Positions 1 to 8,603 of a stretch of DNA of 64,000 bases are shown in pieces (position 1 is the first letter of the stretch; each line of letters opens with the position of its first letter). The notes beneath the pieces were generated by a model that was given only the letters and a program-made list of their open reading frames with translations, was not told the DNA's origin and did no database searches. The DNA is from Curvibacter sp. GWA2_64_110 (GTDB lineage Bacteria; Pseudomonadota; Gammaproteobacteria; Burkholderiales; Burkholderiaceae_C), in assembly GCA_001797315.1 (NCBI GenBank), contig MGPC01000032.1, positions 38,851 through 102,850 of the forward strand, read 5' to 3'. The position numbers and the translations under genes are program-made.

Positions 1-913
1 CCAGCTGGTGCATGTTCTTGCCCAGCAACTCGGAGGCATCGTCAAAACCGAAGGCTTTGATCCCCGCCGCGTTGATGAAGGTGCAGCGCCCTTGGACGTC
101 CAGCCCGTAGATGGCATGCGCGATCGAGTTGGTCAGCAGGGTGACCTGCGCCTCGCTTTGCTCGGCTTTGGCGAAAGCCTGTTGTTGCCGACGGCCACCG
201 ACAAAGAGGCCGAACAGTCCTATGCCCCAGATCAGGCCATGCCCGGTCACCAGGGCGTTGCGTTCGCGCTGACTGTCGCGCAACAAGTTGTCAATCGGGA
301 CCGACACGCTGACCCCGCCGCGGATATCGCCCAGTTTGGCGCCGTACTGGGCGTGGCATTTCAGGCAGTCCGGCTCCGTGACCATCGGTTTCATGTAGCG
401 AAAGTAGGTCTTGCTGTCGTCCAGCACCTCGACCACGCTCCATTCCTGCTGGCCGCTCGCAAAAGCCTGGAGTGCCTGGCGCTCCCAGGCATCCGCCGCA
501 TTGACGGGGTTGATGGGATTCAGGCTCGCGATATGCCCGAGCAAGGCACTGTCGGCGCTGGCGGCCATGGTCTCGTGCACCTTGCGCACCACGTAGGATG
601 AGTTCAGCAAGGTGAGCTGTTTGCCCGAGGGGGTGGTGATGTCGCGTTCGGGAATCTCGCTCAGCCAGGGGCTGGGTGGGGTCTGCTCGGTCACTGGCGC
701 ATAGATTCCGCCGCTGTGAATGATCCAGTTGCGGTATTCCATTTCCATGGTGTGGAAGGCCACAGCCTGGGTGTGCAGCATGTCCTCGAAGCTGTGTTGC
801 TGGTACCGCATGCCCCAACTCAGCGAAGCGCCGATGACCAGCGACCAGATGACCATCAGCCACTTGATGTCGCGCCAGACTTGCTGGGCTCGAGAAAGAT
901 TGTTGTGCTGCAT
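1..913 (-). CDS. Sensor protein, partial (continues left of window): DUF3365/Tll0287-like periplasmic domain with CLKCH haem-type motif, then PAS domain
   Basis: Manual minus-strand translation from ATG at 913: MQHNNLSRAQQVWRDIKWLMVIWSLVIGASLSWGMRYQQHSFEDML...YFRYMKPMVTEPDCLKCHAQYGAKLGDIRGGVSVSVPID...LTNSIAHAIYGLDVQGRCTFINAAGIKAFGFDDASELLGK. Open at the window edge, so missing from the ORF track. Confidence 0.8.
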   Translation of the reverse strand, partial: MQHNNLSRAQQVWRDIKWLMVIWSLVIGASLSWGMRYQQHSFEDMLHTQAVAFHTMEMEYRNWIIHSGGIYAPVTEQTPPSPWLSEIPERDITTPSGKQLTLLNSSYVVRKVHETMAASADSALLGHIASLNPINPVNAADAWERQALQAFASGQQEWSVVEVLDDSKTYFRYMKPMVTEPDCLKCHAQYGAKLGDIRGGVSVSVPIDNLLRDSQRERNALVTGHGLIWGIGLFGLFVGGRRQQQAFAKAEQSEAQVTLLTNSIAHAIYGLDVQGRCTFINAAGIKAFGFDDASELLGKNMHQL

Positions 914-981
914 GGGCCGTGACCGCGTCTTTCATTCATCTCACAGGCAACGATGGTAGCGCGTTGTGTTCGGAAAAGAAA

Positions 982-1010
982 AAGGCCCTAGCGCGTTGCG
1001 CTAAGGCCTT
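982..1010 (-). terminator. Rho-independent terminator, probably the original tRNA-Lys terminator
   Basis: Minus strand AAGGCC-TTAGCGC-AAC-GCGCTAG-GGCCTT followed by TTTCTTTTCC. Confidence 0.7.
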
Positions 1011-1029
1011 GATTTCTATTCTTAATTTC

Positions 1030-1075
1030 TGGTGGGTCCTGAGTGACTCGAACACTCGACCTACGGATTAAGAGT
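1030..1075 (-). other. tRNA-Lys 3' fragment (46 nt) at the left junction
   Basis: Identical to the 3' 46 nt (with CCA) of the complete tRNA at 8621..8696; no 5' half follows. Confidence 0.9.
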
Positions 1076-1443
1076 TTGGAAAACCGTTATTAATCAATAA
1101 CTTAGGCCCGTCTTCGCTCGTCACGTTTTGCTAGGATTTGCCAAGATTGTCACGTTGAATAGGCTCTCGCATTCAACGTGCATACCTCTCATGGGTCTTT
1201 ACTTACCTCTTATGTGGGTTGGCGCGGCACCATCATCGAAAGCTAGATTAGCGACGCTATCAAATTCGGAGTAATAATGAAAAGAGCCGCGACCTATCAA
1301 ATGCTATGTAGAAGGATCTGAGGGGCCCTTTGTCGTTCTGGGCTGCCGCAGGCGGCATCCAGTTTTATCGACTATCGAGAAGAGTTCTATGCATCTCAGG
1401 TTGATTCGGCTCCATTTGTTTTGATAGCTAAGGATTAACTGAG

Positions 1444-2031
1444 ATGGAAATGCGCCTTTTTCCTGCACTAGTCTTATTCTTGGCCTCTTACTTCCCACTT
1501 AGTCTGATTTTGCTTGTCCAGGACATTCAGGAGACTTCATGGAAAGCGCCACTTTGCAACGTTGCAGAGCTGTCGTCTTGCGTCTTACCTGAACTTGCCA
1601 ATCCGGGGCGCGCTATTGGCCTGCTATGTATCTGCGCGTTGAGCCTAGCCGTTTTCATGTGGCTGATGAACCGACTCACTGGCATCTCCACTTTAGAAGT
1701 GACCGACTCCAAATCTATACCCAACGATCTGATCAACTACGTTTTTCCGTATGTCGTTTCGTTTATGGGGCTCGACCTAGGAGCAGATGGAAAGTTTTTT
1801 GGTTTCTTGCTTTTCATAGGCTTGATGTTCCTAATTACCTACCGCTCGGGCCAGATTCTGATGAACCCATTTCTACTCGTTGCCGGTTGGCAGCTATATG
1901 AACTGAACATTGTCACTGGAGGGCATAAGCGTTGTGTCAAAGCATTATCAAAAGAGGCTGTTCGCGCTGGTGATCGACTGAAATCTTGTTTGGTGCATGG
2001 AATTTATGTTCTGTATCGAGGTGAAAAATGA
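1444..2031 (+). CDS. kwaA: KwaA-like multi-TM membrane protein (Kiwa-type system)
   Basis: 195 aa, several TM segments (LFPALVLFLASYFPLSLILL, IGLLCICALSLAVFMWLM, FFGFLLFIGLMFLITY); stop overlaps start of a DUF4868/KwaB-like gene. Confidence 0.7.
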   Translation: MEMRLFPALVLFLASYFPLSLILLVQDIQETSWKAPLCNVAELSSCVLPELANPGRAIGLLCICALSLAVFMWLMNRLTGISTLEVTDSKSIPNDLINYVFPYVVSFMGLDLGADGKFFGFLLFIGLMFLITYRSGQILMNPFLLVAGWQLYELNIVTGGHKRCVKALSKEAVRAGDRLKSCLVHGIYVLYRGEK

Positions 2032-2960
2032 CTATCGCGGAAGATTTACAGGCATTCGGCAGCTTAGATGTAGTGCAAGCCGACGTTTCGCTTTGGGTAT
2101 TTAAGAAACGCCCCGTCACTGGACAAGCAAATCCGTTTACAGCCGTCTCAGTATTGATGAGCAATACATTGAGAGATCAACTTAAAGAGTTGGTCGTTGG
2201 CTACCAAAGAAGTCATACTTACGCAGAGGACTACAACTTACTCGCTCAGCCAGGTGAAGACGGTTTTTTATCTGTACCTCGAGAGGACACGCTCTTCCCT
2301 AACCTCCAAGCATTAGTTGATCAACCACTGGAAGAATGCTTAGTAAGCGACATAAGACGACTAAACAACGCTGCTGGATACGTTCTCCGGCTTCGTCATG
2401 CCGAGCTAATCGTTTACTGCATCAAAAAGACCAACCAGGACTGGGGCACGCGAAAAAAGAAAGACGTGATGAACATCTTCTTTACAGGAGGTGGCTTGGA
2501 CATCTTGGAGAATCCTTCTTTCAGCATATCTCGCCAGTTTGACTTCTTCGTCGCGGGCGATCATGTTCTGATGACTAGCAAACCTGCGTTCGAATCGCTA
2601 CTGAGCCACAAGGAGTCGTATGAAGATGCCTATGAGGAGTTGAAGCAGGAACAGGGGTTTGCGGCTGCGATCTCAGACATGGCACCACTAGACGCTTTTG
2701 TCGGCAAGAACTCAACCCAATTACGCCGAATGACGGTGATCAAAGCTCGCGGTTACTACAGAAACCCCAATTATCTTGCGCGACTTCGGCAAGTTAACGC
2801 ATCGCGAGGGTGGGGAATTCAGTTCGATGATCAGGGGCGAATCGTACCTACAGCTGAAAAAATGCGAGATATCCTTCACGTTCTGCTGGACCATCGGCTG
2901 CACTCGGAGCTATCTGATAATCAATACGACGTTCCATCCACATCGCCGGTTGGGCGATGA
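2028..2960 (+). CDS. kwaB: DUF4868/KwaB-like protein (Kiwa-type system)
   Basis: 310 aa; overlaps upstream TM gene by ATGA; FSISRQFDFFVAGDHVLMTSKPAFESLLSHKESYEDAYEEL pattern typical of DUF4868. Confidence 0.75.
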   Translation: MTIAEDLQAFGSLDVVQADVSLWVFKKRPVTGQANPFTAVSVLMSNTLRDQLKELVVGYQRSHTYAEDYNLLAQPGEDGFLSVPREDTLFPNLQALVDQPLEECLVSDIRRLNNAAGYVLRLRHAELIVYCIKKTNQDWGTRKKKDVMNIFFTGGGLDILENPSFSISRQFDFFVAGDHVLMTSKPAFESLLSHKESYEDAYEELKQEQGFAAAISDMAPLDAFVGKNSTQLRRMTVIKARGYYRNPNYLARLRQVNASRGWGIQFDDQGRIVPTAEKMRDILHVLLDHRLHSELSDNQYDVPSTSPVGR

Positions 2961-3004
2961 GTGGAACTCACACCAATTAGCTGGACAGGATGGCTTTAAT
3001 CTAC

Positions 3005-3958
3005 TTAGACAGTGCCGTCTATGACGTCAAGCATTAGGCAAATATGGTGTGCAATCTGGAGCTCCTTGTTTTTCGGAAGTCCTGGAAAGGTCGATGCTTT
3101 TACGTGTGCTTCGTAAGCATCTAGGCCAAAGTTTCTACCAAACTCATTTGGGCGCCTTTTCGATGCGTTAACCAGCTTCTTCGAAGCCTGGATGAACTTA
3201 CTTGCAACATCACCGATAGCCTTATCTTTGTCATCAGATACAAAATGTTCAATCCAGATGTCCTTGGTCGCACTGTTTTTGTAGATCGCGTGAATGGCAA
3301 CGGCAGCAGGGGTTGAGCCACTCGCCTGAAATGCCGAACCAATCGCAGCATAGTCGCCGAAGCCAACGCCATTTGACGAGAATGTTTTGTGTCGATCGGT
3401 GAAGAGTTCAGGACCACCATAGTCAGCATTGCGATCGAGCTTGTTGAAATCATCTTGAATTGCAACGTACTTGGACTTCGGCACCATTGAACGTTGGGCG
3501 CTGGTGATCTTGCCATTCAGAACCATGTGGAACCGGACCGTTGACCTTCCCGCCAATGCCTTAGTTTCCATGTCGGAAAGTCCTGAGCTCGAATAAATAA
3601 TGGCAGTCTCGCGTTCAGGAAAAACCTTGAAAAACGCGTCAATGTTCTCTTGTGTCGTTTCTGAATGGCATCTATAGGTCGGAATCACACTGTCGTATTT
3701 TTCAATCAATGGCAATGCATCCTTTCTCCAAGCCGTAGCCGCAGTACGCGAAGCAAGCTGATGCTTGTCGGGATTGAAGATGAGTGCGATCGGTAGCTTT
3801 CTGCCTTTGCAAGCCTCAAAGCACTTAGCCAGCGGAGCCACATCTGCATTTACTGGCTCGATTACCGGAACAAGCGCCGACAGTGAGCGTGCATCTTTGG
3901 TCAGAGAACGGATTGCAAGTAGCTCGGACTGACGTCCGTACATGAATGGAAAATACAT
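3005..3958 (-). CDS. sce7725-family (beta-protein-like) protein
   Basis: MYFPFMYGRQSELLAIRSLTKDARSLSALVPVIEPVN... 317 aa; directly downstream of an sce7726-like gene. Confidence 0.7.
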   Translation of the reverse strand: MYFPFMYGRQSELLAIRSLTKDARSLSALVPVIEPVNADVAPLAKCFEACKGRKLPIALIFNPDKHQLASRTAATAWRKDALPLIEKYDSVIPTYRCHSETTQENIDAFFKVFPERETAIIYSSSGLSDMETKALAGRSTVRFHMVLNGKITSAQRSMVPKSKYVAIQDDFNKLDRNADYGGPELFTDRHKTFSSNGVGFGDYAAIGSAFQASGSTPAAVAIHAIYKNSATKDIWIEHFVSDDKDKAIGDVASKFIQASKKLVNASKRRPNEFGRNFGLDAYEAHVKASTFPGLPKNKELQIAHHICLMLDVIDGTV

Positions 3959-4020
3959 TGTGCTCCCCTACGCTTTACGCGCTGTAATAACGCGTAGCAT
4001 AGTAAGGGGCCTTGGACGGC

Positions 4021-4908
4021 TTAAGCAAGTACTTTTAGCAGTTTCATCCGCTGCACCCCTGAAAGGGGGGTCGCGTAACCAAGTGGCCTTAGGCTCCGGG
4101 GAAGCTCTGAGACAAAGCTAACGGTTGCATCGTCGGTTGTACGTTGTCGCATTGCTGAAACTAGTACGTCATGCGCAGCGCTTGGATCAAGTTTTCTAAA
4201 TAGGACTTCGTAGTGAGCGAACAGGGCACCGTTCGGTAGCGCTGGCTGCGTCCCAAAATACTTCGTTACAGCGGCAATGTACTCATCGCGACGTAACATG
4301 CGGAAGACGACGGCGGGATCGATACGCGACACATCACTTTGGGCGGGGCGGATCTCTGAAAGCTGATTCCGTCCCTTCAATACGAGAATCCCCACGCGGT
4401 CATCTACAGCAGCCTCATATCGCGCGACAAGTGAAGGATGCGTAACCACGAATACCCGATCAAAAGCCCTCAAGTAGTCGGGCGATTGTGAAGAAAGCCG
4501 TTTATCCGAATCGAGCTCAGTCTTAATCTCATATGCGGTTGACGTGCCATTGAAAACTGCCACATCAACGATAGAGCCGCCGACTGGTAATTCGACGTGC
4601 ATACTTGCAGTGCGAGGACTATGGCGACCAAAGACAATGCGATCTGCTATTGCAGATTTGTAGACGTATTCACAGCGGTATGCCGTCTGCAATTCGTCTA
4701 GGCAGGCATCAAAAAGAGACCCGATCTCGTTCCGATCGTCTGAAGAGAATCCGAGGCGTCTTAACTGCTGAAGCACCGGCGTAATGCTGCCAGCTCGCGC
4801 AATTTCCGTGAAAACGGGGCGAGTGAACAGCTTCGCCATGACTCGTTGGCGCTCTAGTTGGGTCGATAGATGCTTCATTAGGACAGTGAAGAAAGATACG
4901 CGAGACAA
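4021..4908 (-). CDS. sce7726-family protein, possible PD-(D/E)XK-like nuclease fold
   Basis: 295 aa with VDVAVFNGTSTAYEIKTELDS (D...ExK-like motif); paired with the sce7725-like gene. Start codon uncertain. Confidence 0.7.
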   Translation of the reverse strand: MSRVSFFTVLMKHLSTQLERQRVMAKLFTRPVFTEIARAGSITPVLQQLRRLGFSSDDRNEIGSLFDACLDELQTAYRCEYVYKSAIADRIVFGRHSPRTASMHVELPVGGSIVDVAVFNGTSTAYEIKTELDSDKRLSSQSPDYLRAFDRVFVVTHPSLVARYEAAVDDRVGILVLKGRNQLSEIRPAQSDVSRIDPAVVFRMLRRDEYIAAVTKYFGTQPALPNGALFAHYEVLFRKLDPSAAHDVLVSAMRQRTTDDATVSFVSELPRSLRPLGYATPLSGVQRMKLLKVLA

Positions 4909-5047
4909 GCATTCGTTCCCGCGTAGCTTCGCCGAACCGCATTCTTGGCGCCGAAGTTTACATCGCCAGTGAATCTCCCTGGTTTTTGAAGAGACTCCGA
5001 GTTCACAGTCTTGACGCTGTTAGCATCCGGCCGAAAGGGGATGGGGC

Positions 5048-5830
5048 ATGAATAAAGAATACGGAAAACTCACCGCCGATCAGTTCATAGAGTTCATCGC
5101 ATTCGTCCCAGTGCTTCTCTCGACGATTAGGGAGATGGATGGTCTCATCGCAACGGTCCCTGATGACAAGTTTCTAAGTGTCATGCCGGGCGGCTACGGG
5201 CTCTACAGCCATGTGTATGAATTGCCATTCATGAAGCACATGGAGCTAGTCATTCATGCATTGAACCGTTCTGATGACATCAAAGAAATCGCTTCTTCTG
5301 CAGATCCAGAGGAAGCCATCCTTGAGATGTTGCGCAAGCGCGAGGACATACACGATAAGCCTCACAGCAGTTCGTTTGATGACCAGGCAGTCGTGACCTT
5401 GGTTTACTCGCTCTCTCGTTCTATTCAGTCTCTGGCTATGCATGGCCGCAGCATCTCAAGTTTTATTGACGAAGTCCGCAAGACTGGAGAGCAAGTTCCG
5501 TTGCTAGACGCCATTCGAATGGATCGCTCAGTAATGGGGTGTCCAACCGCAATGAACGTTATTGCCAAGGCCCAATTGAGAGGGGATACAGACTTCTTCA
5601 ATAAGTTATCCAATGCAATGAATGGCCCCTCAGCGAAGAAGTGGGCTCCGTTGGAACCAATGCGTTACGCTTTTTTGATGCTAAAGGAGATGGGTCTAAA
5701 CAATCTCTCGGGAGCGGAACTTGAGGATCTCATGGTGAACAGACTCAAAGCCTATGTTCCCGGTGCCGGTGATGCTCAAAAGAACCTGATGGCCCAGTAC
5801 CGGAATTTCAAAAACATACCAACCATCTGA
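5048..5830 (+). CDS. Hypothetical protein, 260 aa
   Basis: ORF with upstream purine-rich RBS (gaaaggggatggggcatg); no family recognised. Confidence 0.75.
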   Translation: MNKEYGKLTADQFIEFIAFVPVLLSTIREMDGLIATVPDDKFLSVMPGGYGLYSHVYELPFMKHMELVIHALNRSDDIKEIASSADPEEAILEMLRKREDIHDKPHSSSFDDQAVVTLVYSLSRSIQSLAMHGRSISSFIDEVRKTGEQVPLLDAIRMDRSVMGCPTAMNVIAKAQLRGDTDFFNKLSNAMNGPSAKKWAPLEPMRYAFLMLKEMGLNNLSGAELEDLMVNRLKAYVPGAGDAQKNLMAQYRNFKNIPTI

Positions 5831-5848
5831 AATCGCGATTTGAGATGG
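5823..5848. promoter_or_regulatory. 26-bp near-perfect palindrome overlapping the stop of the 260-aa ORF
   Basis: ccatctgaaatcgcgatttgagatgg: only one mismatched pair across the dyad; no T-tract. Confidence 0.5.
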
Positions 5849-5935
5849 TCGTCTAAAAGGGCCGTCGTGTATTGAATCGGTATCCGTTCCAGGAAGCCAA
5901 AGTGGCATGCCTGGCGCGGAAAAAGGATTCAATCC

Positions 5936-7291
5936 ATGTCCAAGAAGTCTCAACCTGGCAAGCCTGCCAGCGTTCCTCAATCCTCCATCCCAGCCGATCC
6001 GGATTCGCGGACGAGCGCGGCAGCGCCGGCCAGCGAATCCGGGTCGGAAGGTATCGCGGGTGCGTCGCCTAGTAACACAGCACCCGTAAACAGCAATACA
6101 CCTCCTGGGGATGGTTTCAAACTGCTCCGCTTGGCGGTTGACAGCCTGTACCTGTCCTTCCCTGGCGACCTCAAACCCGAAGTCCTGGCAACCCTGGTCA
6201 CACTCAAGACCAAAGCCCAAACCGAGCACCCCGAGCTCCAGGCTCAAGCCCAATACGTCCTGGGCCAGCACATCTTCGAGGTCAAAGACAAAGGCGCCCG
6301 GATGTTCCCGTTCGTCCTGGAGGACAACGCCTACCGCATCCAACTCTCCCGACCAGGCAAGAAACTGCCCATGGCCTACGTCAAGGTCTCAGCGGAGTAC
6401 CTCGCCCACAAAGGCCCCCTGGAAGTCCATAAAGAGCTCCAGGAACTTCTGGCCGACTTTGGCGACCTGTCTGGGACGGCCATGGTGTCCCGGATCGACC
6501 TGGCCGCCGATTTCGTGTCGCATACCGCCATGGACTCCTGGCCCCGCTCGGCCTGGGTCACTCGGGCTACCCAAATCCACAGCTACGCCAAAGATCAAGT
6601 CTTCACCGGCTGGACCGTCGGCATGGGCGGCGTCATCAGTGCCCGGCTCTACAACAAGGTCGAAGAAATCCTCTACACGGGCAAATCCTGGGTCATGAAC
6701 CTCTGGCAAACGTCCGGCTGGACCATCGGGGAGCCGGTCTGGCGGCTTGAATTCGAGCTCAAGCGGGATTTCCTCAAGGAGAAGGGCTTATCGGGCCTGG
6801 AGGGCGTCCTGGAGCATCTCAACGGCCTGTGGAGCTACGCCACCACCGAATGGCTGCGCCTGACGGTTCCCAACGAGGAAGACGCCACCCGGACCCGCTG
6901 GCCGATCCATCCCCTTTGGGTCAACCTGGCCTCGGTTGATTGGGAGTCCACCAGTTCGGCCCGGCTGGAACGCTTCAGCAATGCCAGAACCCCAAGTGAA
7001 CAACGCCTGGCTTCCATGGTCATGGGCTCCTTGGTGTCCTACATGGCGATGCACAGCCTGGATGACCATAACGACGCCATTGAAGGGCTGTTGGGTGTCC
7101 TGTATGAGAACTACTCCCTTGTCGCCTCCAAGAAGGGCATGACCTTCGAAGAACTGTTGGCGCAACGGGTAGCTCTCAAGGCACGGGAATTCAACACCGG
7201 CATCAATGAACCGGGCTTGGCTGCTGCGCTCAAGAAGGCCGCCAAGGATTCCGGGCCGGATGCCTACCGCCGGGCCTCCAGGGGCGAATAA
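5936..7291 (+). CDS. Replication initiation factor (Rep_trans-like)
   Basis: 451 aa; FKLLRLAVDSLYLSFPGDL near N-terminus, MVSRIDLAADFV; located before HTH and integrase genes. Confidence 0.75.
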   Translation: MSKKSQPGKPASVPQSSIPADPDSRTSAAAPASESGSEGIAGASPSNTAPVNSNTPPGDGFKLLRLAVDSLYLSFPGDLKPEVLATLVTLKTKAQTEHPELQAQAQYVLGQHIFEVKDKGARMFPFVLEDNAYRIQLSRPGKKLPMAYVKVSAEYLAHKGPLEVHKELQELLADFGDLSGTAMVSRIDLAADFVSHTAMDSWPRSAWVTRATQIHSYAKDQVFTGWTVGMGGVISARLYNKVEEILYTGKSWVMNLWQTSGWTIGEPVWRLEFELKRDFLKEKGLSGLEGVLEHLNGLWSYATTEWLRLTVPNEEDATRTRWPIHPLWVNLASVDWESTSSARLERFSNARTPSEQRLASMVMGSLVSYMAMHSLDDHNDAIEGLLGVLYENYSLVASKKGMTFEELLAQRVALKAREFNTGINEPGLAAALKKAAKDSGPDAYRRASRGE

Positions 7292-7302
7292 GGACCCAAG
7301 CC

Positions 7303-7653
7303 ATGCATGAAGCTGGCCCGTCTTTGCTGCCCTTGCCACCAGTGCGCTGCCTGTCCAGGGAACAGGCCGCCGAGTACCTGGGGATAGGTGTGACGCTCCT
7401 GGATCAGTTGGATGTCCCAAGCATTCGATTCGGGCGGCGCTGCGTCTATGACCGGGTTGACTTGGATGCCTGGCTGGACGAACATAAGGGTGAGCGAAGA
7501 CGGGCCGGAAAGGAGAGTTTATGGCCCGTAATGAAGGGGTCTACCGGCGTCCGGATTCCGGCAACTGGTGGATCAATGCAACGCTCCCCAACGGCAAAAG
7601 AGTACGCCAAAGCGCTGGGACTGAGCGCCGAGAGGATGCCGAAGCGTATCTAG
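7303..7653 (+). CDS. Small HTH_17/excisionase-like DNA-binding protein
   Basis: CLSREQAAEYLGIGVTLLDQLDVPSIRFGRRCVYDRVDLDAWLDEHK; between rep and int. Confidence 0.75.
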   Translation: MHEAGPSLLPLPPVRCLSREQAAEYLGIGVTLLDQLDVPSIRFGRRCVYDRVDLDAWLDEHKGERRRAGKESLWPVMKGSTGVRIPATGGSMQRSPTAKEYAKALGLSAERMPKRI

Positions 7654-8603
7654 CAAAACTCAAGCTGGATGCGTACCGGGAGACTCATTTCGGCATCAAG
7701 CCCCAACGGAGTTGGCAGGAGGCCGTGGTTCGTTATCTCGAACTGAAACGAGGCTTGAGAAGTTTTTCGGATGTGCAGCGGATTTGCCGCCACTTGGATT
7801 GCTACCTGGGCGACATGCAACTGAGCCAAATCAATGGCGATGTGGTGTGGGCCGTCATTCAGGGAGAGCTCAAGAAAGGCAATAAACCTGCGACGGTGAA
7901 TCGTTACCTTGCCACTGTTCGTGCCTTGCTTCGTATGGCGCGTGATGAATGGCAGTGGATCGACACCTTTCCGAAGATTCGACTCTTGCCTGGCGAAGTC
8001 GAGCGGGACCGCTGGTTGACGCATGAAGAAGCGGAGAGACTGATTCGCTGTTGTGCGCCTCATCTGGCGGCCCTGGTGCGCTATGCCCTGGCAACAGGCT
8101 GCCGCGCTGGTGAGATCACGGGCTTGGAATGGAGTCGGGTGGACCTGCAACGCAAGACTGCCTGGTTGAACCAAACCAAGAACGGAACGCCAAGGGGAGT
8201 GCCGTTAAATGAAGATGCGATAGAGGTGTTGAAGGAGCAGATTGGCAAACACTCGCGTTACTGCTTTACCTTTCGGGGTGAACCGTGGCGCTGGCAAGTC
8301 ACCAATTCTGGGTGGCATACCGCGTTAGAGGCTGCCGGTATCCAGGACTTTCGGTTTCACGACCTGCGCCATACGTGGGCTTCGTGGCATCGCCAGGCGG
8401 GAACGTCGTGTGATGAGCTCAAGGAATTGGGCGGCTGGAAATCCAGGGAGATGGTGGACCGCTATGCCAAGTACGCTACCAGTCATTTAGCTGATGCCGC
8501 CATGAGAATAGAGCGACAACGTGCTGAAAATGTGGGCAATATCGTCACGTTTTTGTCACGTTCGGAAAAGAAAAAGGACCTGACCTTTCGGTCAAGTCCT
8601 TGA
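7521..8603 (+). CDS. Tyrosine recombinase / phage-type integrase
   Basis: 360 aa; ATGCRAGEITGLEWSRVDL, FHDLRHTWASWHRQAG, LGGWKSREMVDRYAKY catalytic blocks; adjacent to attR. Confidence 0.95.
   Translation: MARNEGVYRRPDSGNWWINATLPNGKRVRQSAGTERREDAEAYLAKLKLDAYRETHFGIKPQRSWQEAVVRYLELKRGLRSFSDVQRICRHLDCYLGDMQLSQINGDVVWAVIQGELKKGNKPATVNRYLATVRALLRMARDEWQWIDTFPKIRLLPGEVERDRWLTHEEAERLIRCCAPHLAALVRYALATGCRAGEITGLEWSRVDLQRKTAWLNQTKNGTPRGVPLNEDAIEVLKEQIGKHSRYCFTFRGEPWRWQVTNSGWHTALEAAGIQDFRFHDLRHTWASWHRQAGTSCDELKELGGWKSREMVDRYAKYATSHLADAAMRIERQRAENVGNIVTFLSRSEKKKDLTFRSSP

Larger units (their letters stand above)
968..1075. repeat. attL-side repeat (displaced tRNA-Lys 3' end plus original terminator)
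   Basis: gttcggaaaagaaaaagg + variable hairpin + ccttgatttctattcttaatttctggtgggtcctgagtgactcgaacactcgacctacggattaagagt; matches 8560..8666. Confidence 0.93.
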
